DNA of 20,946 nucleotides from the NCBI GenBank assembly GCA_023459275.1, contig JAEWVC010000071.1, forward strand, positions 1 through 20,946, in the 5' to 3' direction. Made by a program: the position numbers and the translations under genes. Below are positions 15,873 to 20,946 of this stretch, one piece after another (position 1 is the first letter of the stretch; each line of letters opens with the position of its first letter). The notes beneath the pieces are model-generated. The model saw only the letters and a list, made by a program, of their open reading frames with translations. It made no database searches and had not been told where the DNA came from. The DNA is from Bacillota bacterium (GTDB lineage Bacteria > Bacillota > Clostridia > Christensenellales > Aristaeellaceae).

Positions 15873-15901
15873 TTGACAAGCGGGCCGGGATGCATTACGA
15901 T
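15873..15901 (+). promoter_or_regulatory. Promoter of the sensor lipoprotein-kinase-regulator operon
   Basis: A perfect TTGACA (15873-15878), a 17-base spacer and TACGAT (15896-15901, 4 of 6). The predicted start is about 30 bases before the GTG at 15937. Confidence 0.65.
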
Positions 15902-15936
15902 GCCATCAAAACCATGTACCGGGAGGGAGGAACGGC

Positions 15937-16950
15937 GTGAAGCGCTATCTTTTCATGCTCCTCTTGTGCGCTTTGATGCTTTCAGGCTGCACCCCGGAAG
16001 CAAGCCGGGGGGCGCCCGGCTTCGCACCCGGAGAGGAAAACCGCCTGGTGGTCTACACCTCCCACAAGGAGGAAATCTACAAGCCCATCATTCGGGAATT
16101 TGAGGACCGCACGGGCATATGGGTGCAGGTGCAAAGCGGCGGTACCAATGAGATGCTGGAACAGATCGCTTTGGAGAGCGATTTTCCCCAGGCGGATTTG
16201 ATGTTCGGCGGCGGCGTGGAAAGCCTGGAGGCCTTCAGCCAGCATTTTGCCGCCGTGGATATCAAGGAGGCGGATGCCATTGCGGACAAATACCGCCTGC
16301 CCGGCAGCAAATGGCTGCCCTTTTCCTCCCTGCCTGAGGTGCTGATCTATAACCCAAAGCTCATCGGGGACAGCGTCCCCGCCGGCTGGGCAAGCCTGCT
16401 GGATCCCGTATACCGTGGCAGGATCGCCTTCGCGCGGCCCGATGTGTCCGGCTCCAGCTATACGGCGCTGGCCACGCTTTTGCAGGTGCTGCCCGGGGAT
16501 GACGATGCTCTGTTGCGTCGCTTTTTTGAAAACCTGGACGGGAATATACTAAGCGGCTCGGGCGAGGTGGTGGGCGCCGTGTCGGACGGAAGCTGCCTGG
16601 TAGGCATTACGTTGGAAGAAACCGCGAAAAAGGGCATTGCCGCCGGGGAGGACATCGCCATGGCCTATCCCGTGGAGGGCACCAGCGATGTGCCGGACGG
16701 CGTAGCGGTTTTGAAGGGCTGCGCCCACCCTCAAAACGCGGAAGCGTTCATCTCCTTCATCCTGGGCCGGGATGTGCAGAAGCGGCTGATCGGTAATTAT
16801 TCCAGGCGCTCGGTCCGGGCGGACCTGACCGCCGAGCAGTCCCCCAGCACGGACATGAAAACAATCGATTATGACATTTTATGGGCAAGCAGCCAAAAAA
16901 GCGCGATCCTTAATCGCTGGAGCGGGCTTGCACAGGAGGCGGAGCCATGA
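15937..16950 (+). CDS. Solute-binding lipoprotein, HptA/AfuA-like, probable sensor subunit
   Basis: 337 residues, GTG start with GGGAGG 6 bases upstream. A short lipoprotein signal ends in the lipobox LSGC (Cys18). The mature part opens LVVYTSHKEEIYKPIIREFE, then GTNEMLEQI and LMFGGGVESLEAF, later VPAGWASLLDPVYRGRIAFA and GTSDVPDGVAVLKG. This is the pattern of the Fe3+/spermidine/hexose-phosphate class of binding proteins (FbpA, AfuA). The stop overlaps the start of the kinase gene by 4 bases, and no permease or ATPase lies beside it. In Staphylococcus the homologous arrangement HptA-HptS-HptR senses glucose-6-phosphate, so a sensing role at the outer face of the membrane is the best reading. 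The actual ligand is not visible. Confidence 0.85.
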   Translation: MKRYLFMLLLCALMLSGCTPEASRGAPGFAPGEENRLVVYTSHKEEIYKPIIREFEDRTGIWVQVQSGGTNEMLEQIALESDFPQADLMFGGGVESLEAFSQHFAAVDIKEADAIADKYRLPGSKWLPFSSLPEVLIYNPKLIGDSVPAGWASLLDPVYRGRIAFARPDVSGSSYTALATLLQVLPGDDDALLRRFFENLDGNILSGSGEVVGAVSDGSCLVGITLEETAKKGIAAGEDIAMAYPVEGTSDVPDGVAVLKGCAHPQNAEAFISFILGRDVQKRLIGNYSRRSVRADLTAEQSPSTDMKTIDYDILWASSQKSAILNRWSGLAQEAEP

Positions 16951-18656
16951 GAGGATGGATCCGCCGTTCCTTCAAAGCCCGTATCTTTTTAACCGTACTG
17001 ATGGTTTCCATGCTTCCGCTATTGATCCTGGACGTGGTCATGCTGCCGCTTCTGATCCGCCACAGCGAAAGCCGGCTGGCTATGGAAGCAGGAGAGCAGC
17101 TTGACGCGCAGCTTCAAACGATGCAGTCCGTCTTTACCGCCTTCGATGATACGGCCCGGGCGCTTTGCGCAAGCAGCGAAATCAGGCAGGCGCTTCTTCA
17201 GGGCGGCGTGCCCGATGCGCAGGTGTACCGGGTGCTGTTCCAAGGCGCGGAAAAGATCCAGCCCTATGCCCGGCTGGGGCTGTATACCCCGGATGGGGTA
17301 TGCCGTTATGGCATTCAGGGCATGGCGGTGGGGAGCAGGCTAGATACGGATTGGGGGCTTTTGCGGGCGGCGGCGGAGGCTTCCGGCATGGTCTATTCCG
17401 GCCAAGGCGGGGCGGAACTGAACGGCGCCATGGCTGTGACCGGGGAAAACGGGCAGCTTGCGGGATATGCCGTGCTCTCCATGACGGACATCCAACTGGA
17501 CGCGCTGTTTTCCGGCTTGATAAACACTGCCTCCAACGTGATTCTGCTGGATGCTTTCTGGCGGCCTGTATACCGCTCCCAGCCCGCCCAAGGCGATGCC
17601 ATGGTAGCCGTCCTGCGCCAGCAGCTTTTAAGCGGCAAGAGCCTTGACGGCGGCAGCAGCGAATTCAATTTCTATCTGGCCAGGGAGGAGCGCACGGGCC
17701 TGTATTTGTTGCTGCAAAAGCCCAAAACCTTTACCGCCGCGGTGGTAGGCGCCTTTTACGCCATCAGCGCGGCCCTTGGGCTTCTTTGCCTGCTGCTTTG
17801 TCTGTGGGGCGCCTGGCTGCTGAGCCGCCATCTTTCCCGGCCTGTCAAGGAATTGAGCTTCGCCATGGGCCAAGTGGAGCGCGGCGATTTTTCCGTGCGG
17901 ATCGAAACCGACCGCCTGGATGAATTGGGAACGCTTTCCAAGGGCTTTAACAGCATGGTGCAGGAATACCGCCTGAACCTTGACCGCTCTGTCAAGCGCC
18001 AAAAAGAACTCAATGACGTGCAATTGCGGCTGATGCAGGCGCAGCTCAACCCGCATTTTCTGTATAATACGCTGGACGCCATGAAGTGGCTGGGGGTCAC
18101 CCACCATGTGCCCAAGGTGGCCGCTTTGGCCACGGACCTGGCCACCATCCTGCGCACCAGCATCTCCCGGGAAGAAATGGTGACCCTGGAGGCGGAGCTG
18201 GCCCTGATCGACCACTATATCAATATCCAGTCCATCCGGTTTGAAGACAGGTTCACCTGTGAAATCGATGTCAAGGAGGAATTCCAAAACTGCCTGGTAC
18301 CCAAGCTGGTGCTGCAGCCCTTGGTGGAAAACGCCATCCTCCACGGCGTAAGCGGCCGGGAGGACGGCTATGTCAAGCTCTGGGCGGAGCGGGATGGTGA
18401 AGCGCTGGTGCTTTCCGTATCGGACAACGGCTGCGGCATGCCGGAGGAACTGGTGGAAAAGCTTAACAGCCCCGATAAGCGCATCCAAGGCGGGCATCTG
18501 GGGTTGTACAACGTGGACAGCATCATCCGGCTGCATTTCGGCGGGGAATACGGCATTTCCGCGCGGTCGGACCGGGGAAAGGGAAGCTGCGTATCCGTCC
18601 GGCTGCCGCTTGTAAGAAAGGAGGAGGCCCATGCTGAAGGTACTGGTGATAGATGA
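16947..18656 (+). CDS. Sensor histidine kinase, YesM/HptS-like
   Basis: 569 residues; GGAGG lies 7 bases before the ATG. Membrane segments are at about residues 14-37 and 265-292, with an extracellular sensing domain between. A HAMP linker follows (RPVKELSFAMGQVERGDF, 298-315, to about 350). The His_kinase domain has the phosphate-accepting His370 in QAQLNPHFLYNT. The ATP-binding region shows LVENAILHG, SDNGCGMP and GGHLGLYNV. This is the YesM/LytS-type kinase family of Firmicutes. It overlaps the lipoprotein gene by 4 bases and the regulator gene by 26, which implies coupled translation and a single signalling unit. The lipoprotein probably contacts its extracellular domain. Confidence 0.93.
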   Translation: MRGWIRRSFKARIFLTVLMVSMLPLLILDVVMLPLLIRHSESRLAMEAGEQLDAQLQTMQSVFTAFDDTARALCASSEIRQALLQGGVPDAQVYRVLFQGAEKIQPYARLGLYTPDGVCRYGIQGMAVGSRLDTDWGLLRAAAEASGMVYSGQGGAELNGAMAVTGENGQLAGYAVLSMTDIQLDALFSGLINTASNVILLDAFWRPVYRSQPAQGDAMVAVLRQQLLSGKSLDGGSSEFNFYLAREERTGLYLLLQKPKTFTAAVVGAFYAISAALGLLCLLLCLWGAWLLSRHLSRPVKELSFAMGQVERGDFSVRIETDRLDELGTLSKGFNSMVQEYRLNLDRSVKRQKELNDVQLRLMQAQLNPHFLYNTLDAMKWLGVTHHVPKVAALATDLATILRTSISREEMVTLEAELALIDHYINIQSIRFEDRFTCEIDVKEEFQNCLVPKLVLQPLVENAILHGVSGREDGYVKLWAERDGEALVLSVSDNGCGMPEELVEKLNSPDKRIQGGHLGLYNVDSIIRLHFGGEYGISARSDRGKGSCVSVRLPLVRKEEAHAEGTGDR

Positions 18657-19380
18657 TGAGGCTGTAGTGCGCCGGGGCATCGTTCTGGGTGTGGACTGGG
18701 CGAAGATCGGCTGCGCGGTAGTCGGGGAGGCGGAGAACGGTGAAGAGGGGCTTGCGCTGGCGGAGCAATGCCGCCCCAATCTGATCATCACCGACATCCG
18801 CATGCCCAGGATGGACGGCATCGCCATGCTCACAGCGCTGAGGGCAAGGGGCTGCGACGCCCACGTGATCGTGCTCACGGCTTACAGCGATTTTGCCTAT
18901 GCCAGGGACGCCCTGAAGCTAAAGGCCGATGACTACCTTTTGAAGCCTTTCCGGAATCAGGAGCTGGAAAGCACCGTTGCGAAGATCCTGCAAAAGGCGC
19001 AGGCCGGAGACATGCCGGTGCCGGAGGCCGTACCGTCCCCCGAATCTGCGGGAAAAAGCAAATATGTGATGGAAGCCATGAATTACATCGCCGGGCATTA
19101 TGGGGACAGCGACATCGGCATCACCGCCGTGGCGGAGCACCTGATGGTCAGCGAAGGGTATCTGAGCCATGTCTTCAAAAAAGAAACCAACTATACCGTC
19201 ACCGGTTACCTGACCCAGTACCGCATCCACATGGCCATGCGGCTTTTAAAGGACTGCCGGCTGAAGGTGTATGAGGTCGCCCAAAGGGTGGGATACCGGG
19301 ATGTCACCTACTTCGGCAGCATCTTTAAAAAACTTTCCGGTATGTCCCCCTCGGAGTATCAGGACAGGTGCGGAGGATAA
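18631..19380 (+). CDS. Response regulator with AraC-type DNA-binding domain, YesN/HptR-like
   Basis: 249 residues. The receiver domain has the acidic pair Asp8/Asp9, phosphate acceptor Asp55 (ITDIRMP), Thr83 and Lys105 (LLKPF), all intact. The C-terminal 100 residues are an AraC double HTH (ITAVAEHLMVSEGYLSHVF, then LKVYEVAQRVGYRDVTYF and the end SGMSPSEYQDRCGG). Most YesN proteins are 350-540 residues with a middle domain. This compact form matches the staphylococcal HptR (about 250 residues). AGGAGG precedes the ATG. It should be phosphorylated by the preceding kinase and activate the strong promoter at 19420, immediately downstream. Confidence 0.93.
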   Translation: MLKVLVIDDEAVVRRGIVLGVDWAKIGCAVVGEAENGEEGLALAEQCRPNLIITDIRMPRMDGIAMLTALRARGCDAHVIVLTAYSDFAYARDALKLKADDYLLKPFRNQELESTVAKILQKAQAGDMPVPEAVPSPESAGKSKYVMEAMNYIAGHYGDSDIGITAVAEHLMVSEGYLSHVFKKETNYTVTGYLTQYRIHMAMRLLKDCRLKVYEVAQRVGYRDVTYFGSIFKKLSGMSPSEYQDRCGG

Positions 19381-19419
19381 AAGAGCAGGAATGTAGGGAT
19401 AATAGCAGCTTTGTCCAGT

Positions 19420-19447
19420 TTGATTATGGTTTATATCTCCCTATAAT
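19420..19447 (+). promoter_or_regulatory. Promoter of the second binding-protein gene
   Basis: TTGATT (19420-19425) and a perfect TATAAT (19442-19447) with a 16-base spacer, 39 bases after the regulator stop. An A/T-rich dyad GTTGT-AA-ACAAC (19462-19473) lies just downstream of the predicted start. It could be an operator or a leader hairpin. Confidence 0.65.
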
Positions 19448-19499
19448 AGATATAAAGGTTTGTTGTAAACAACCAAATATATCAAAAGGAGACGGAACC

Positions 19500-20807
19500 A
19501 TGAAAAAAGCATTGGCAACCCTGCTCGCCCTGGCCCTGTTGATGACGGCCTTTACCGTGAGCGCCCTGGCTGACACAGCCATGAGCGTGGAAGAAATCAT
19601 CGCCCAGGCGCAAACCATGACCAACGCCGAACTGTTCCAAAAAGCCATTGAGGAATCCAACGGCAAGGTGCTTTACGGCATCGGCAACTCCAGCCGCGGC
19701 AAGACCGCCGGCGCCAGCTTCGTAGACATGCTCAAGACCATCGATCCCAGCTATACAGGCACCATCGAATGGTCCCAGCCGAAAAATAACTCCATCTTCA
19801 CCACCCTGAACGCCGACATCAAGAGCGCCCAGCACATCTATTCCATGACGCTCATCCAGGACGGCAACCAGATCCAGAGCAAGATGCTGGACACCGGCAA
19901 CCTGCTGAACTTCATCCCCAAGGATTGGGTGGAAGCCGCCGGCGTTGACGAGGCAGCCAACGGCCATCCCCTGGCGCTGCAGACGCTGAACAAGGTGTTC
20001 ATGTTCAACAATACCACCGGCGCGTCCTTCCTTAACTGCTGGGATTTCGTCGCCCAGGGGCAGGCGCCCCTGTTCATGGGCGTCAACTCCGAGCTGGTGG
20101 GCAAGAACTTCCTGTACATGCTCACCAAGGACACCTACGCCAACTACCTGAAGGACGCCTTTGACGCCCTGCCCGCCGACCAGCAGGCCTATTTCCAGAC
20201 AACCATAGACGAAGTGGCTGCCGATGTGGAGCCCTTGGGTCTCACCGCGGAAAACGCGAAATACGCCCTGGCTTTCATCAAGCTCTGGTGCCTGCAGTAC
20301 AACGAGCAGACCGATGACGGCCCCATCTGCAACACCCTGGTCACCACCTCCGCAGCCGGCCAGACGGGCCTGCTGGTGTACTCCAAGCTGCGCTCCGTGG
20401 AAGAGTCCGCGGAAGCCTCCGTCAACAACATCACCATCGCCGCCTACCAGGATGGCTACAAGGGCATCGGCGGCTACGCCTACAAGCATTACCTGCAGGT
20501 GGTCAAGACCTCTCCCCTGCCCTGGACCGCCTGCGCCTTCATCTCCTACATGACCACCACCCAGGAAGGCTTCTCCGCCTGGGGCAAGGACATGGGCGGC
20601 TACAGCGCCAATCCCGCCTGCAACCAGGACCACTCCAAGGACGGCATCGTGGACGGCGCGGACAAATTCCCCGCCAAGAACGACCGCGGCTATGACTGGT
20701 GGACTTCCGCCCAGGGTGGCCAGCTGGTGGTTGAAGACCCCGCTTACTGCGCGCAGGTCTCCTTTGATCTGGGCGACTGGATCGACATGATCGTGGGGAA
20801 CAAGTAA
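19500..20807 (+). CDS. Extracellular solute-binding protein, Fe3+/hexose-phosphate class
   Basis: 435 residues. The ATG at 19500 has AAGGAG 8 bases upstream. The signal peptide MKKALATLLALALL to VSALA is cut near residue 24 and there is no cysteine lipobox. The mature start (KVLYGIGNSSRGKTAGASFVDML, then GTIEWSQPKNNSIFTTLNADI) and the middle (LLVYSKLRSVEE, IAAYQDGYKGIGGYAYKH) resemble the AfuA/FbpA-like class, although the protein is longer than the usual 340 residues. Near the end is an Asp-rich DHSKDGIVDGADKF. Own promoter, strong ribosome binding site and position after the three-component sensor suggest high, regulated expression as first gene of an importer whose permease and ATPase lie beyond the right edge. 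The ligand is unknown. Confidence 0.82.
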   Translation: MKKALATLLALALLMTAFTVSALADTAMSVEEIIAQAQTMTNAELFQKAIEESNGKVLYGIGNSSRGKTAGASFVDMLKTIDPSYTGTIEWSQPKNNSIFTTLNADIKSAQHIYSMTLIQDGNQIQSKMLDTGNLLNFIPKDWVEAAGVDEAANGHPLALQTLNKVFMFNNTTGASFLNCWDFVAQGQAPLFMGVNSELVGKNFLYMLTKDTYANYLKDAFDALPADQQAYFQTTIDEVAADVEPLGLTAENAKYALAFIKLWCLQYNEQTDDGPICNTLVTTSAAGQTGLLVYSKLRSVEESAEASVNNITIAAYQDGYKGIGGYAYKHYLQVVKTSPLPWTACAFISYMTTTQEGFSAWGKDMGGYSANPACNQDHSKDGIVDGADKFPAKNDRGYDWWTSAQGGQLVVEDPAYCAQVSFDLGDWIDMIVGNK

Positions 20808-20818
20808 CGGAAGGTTTG

Positions 20819-20881
20819 GCGGGAAGGGAACTTTTTGAAAAAAGCTCCCTTCCCGCACCCATCTCTCAAAAACTTTCTTGG
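20819..20881 (+). repeat. Hairpin repeat family, copy C
   Basis: Arms 20819-20836 and 20839-20856 pair over 18 positions with one A/C mismatch. The core GGGAAGGGAACTTTTT is followed by the tail CCGCACCCATCTCTCAAAAAC, shared with copies A and B. It starts 12 bases after the stop at 20807. The remaining 65 bases to the window end show no feature. Confidence 0.8.
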
Positions 20882-20946
20882 AAAATTCATTCGTTCTTCC
20901 ATACTTTTCCTCAGGCCTTCATCGTGAAAACGGGCCGGGCGAATGA

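Noticed and set aside
19467..19480. Catabolite-response (cre) site downstream of the 19442 -10
   Set aside because: It lacks the central CG and matches the cre consensus only loosely.
19482..20858. 458-codon open frame on the minus strand opposite the second binding protein
   Set aside because: Glycine/valine-rich shadow composition and no domain, while the plus frame has signal peptide, promoter and ribosome binding site.
1..20946. CRISPR array, transposase or phage genes
   Set aside because: No evenly spaced direct repeats and no recognisable transposase, integrase or phage structural gene in any frame.

Overview
The window looks like a chromosomal segment of a GC-rich member of the Clostridia (Bacillota), probably a gut or other anaerobic carbohydrate user. 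Grounds for this are YesM/YesN-type signalling, several AraC regulators, Lpl-type sugar ABC transporters without their own ATPase, sigma-A promoters and strong AGGAGG ribosome binding sites. The exact genus cannot be read from the sequence.

Region 1 (1-992): the 5' end of a class II aldolase gene on the minus strand runs off the left edge. A complete tRNA-Pro(GGG) with its own promoter and terminator follows. Next come a strong bidirectional terminator, a decayed SH3-domain gene end, and a long hairpin that pairs fully only as minus-strand RNA.

Region 2 (993-6980): a cytosolic ADP-ribosylglycohydrolase-family enzyme is divergent from an AraC regulator. It is followed by a promoter-driven plus-strand unit: a two-domain SGNH hydrolase, a leftover sulfatase C-terminus, and a large glutaminase-A-like (DUF4965-type) protein without a signal peptide. 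This looks like glycan or glycoside processing with visible gene loss.

Region 3 (7005-15722): a MATE transporter converges with, and overlaps, the end of a three-gene ABC importer operon on the minus strand (solute-binding protein, LplB-like permease, LplC-like permease). A terminator-like hairpin separates the binding protein from the permeases. Divergent from this operon is a membrane-anchored AraC regulator (two membrane segments, C-terminal HTH), followed in the same direction by a nucleoside hydrolase.

Region 4 (15873-20807): a promoter-led, tightly overlapped trio encodes a lipoprotein binding protein of the Fe3+/hexose-phosphate type, a YesM-type histidine kinase and a short YesN-type response regulator. 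The trio resembles the staphylococcal HptA-HptS-HptR glucose-6-phosphate sensing system. Directly downstream, behind its own strong promoter, is a second binding protein of the same broad class. It is the likely regulated target and first gene of an importer that continues past the right edge. This sensor-SBP/transport-SBP pair is the most interesting system in the window.

Three copies of one hairpin repeat family, with a conserved tail beyond the hairpin, sit just after genes at about 7.0, 15.8 and 20.8 kb.
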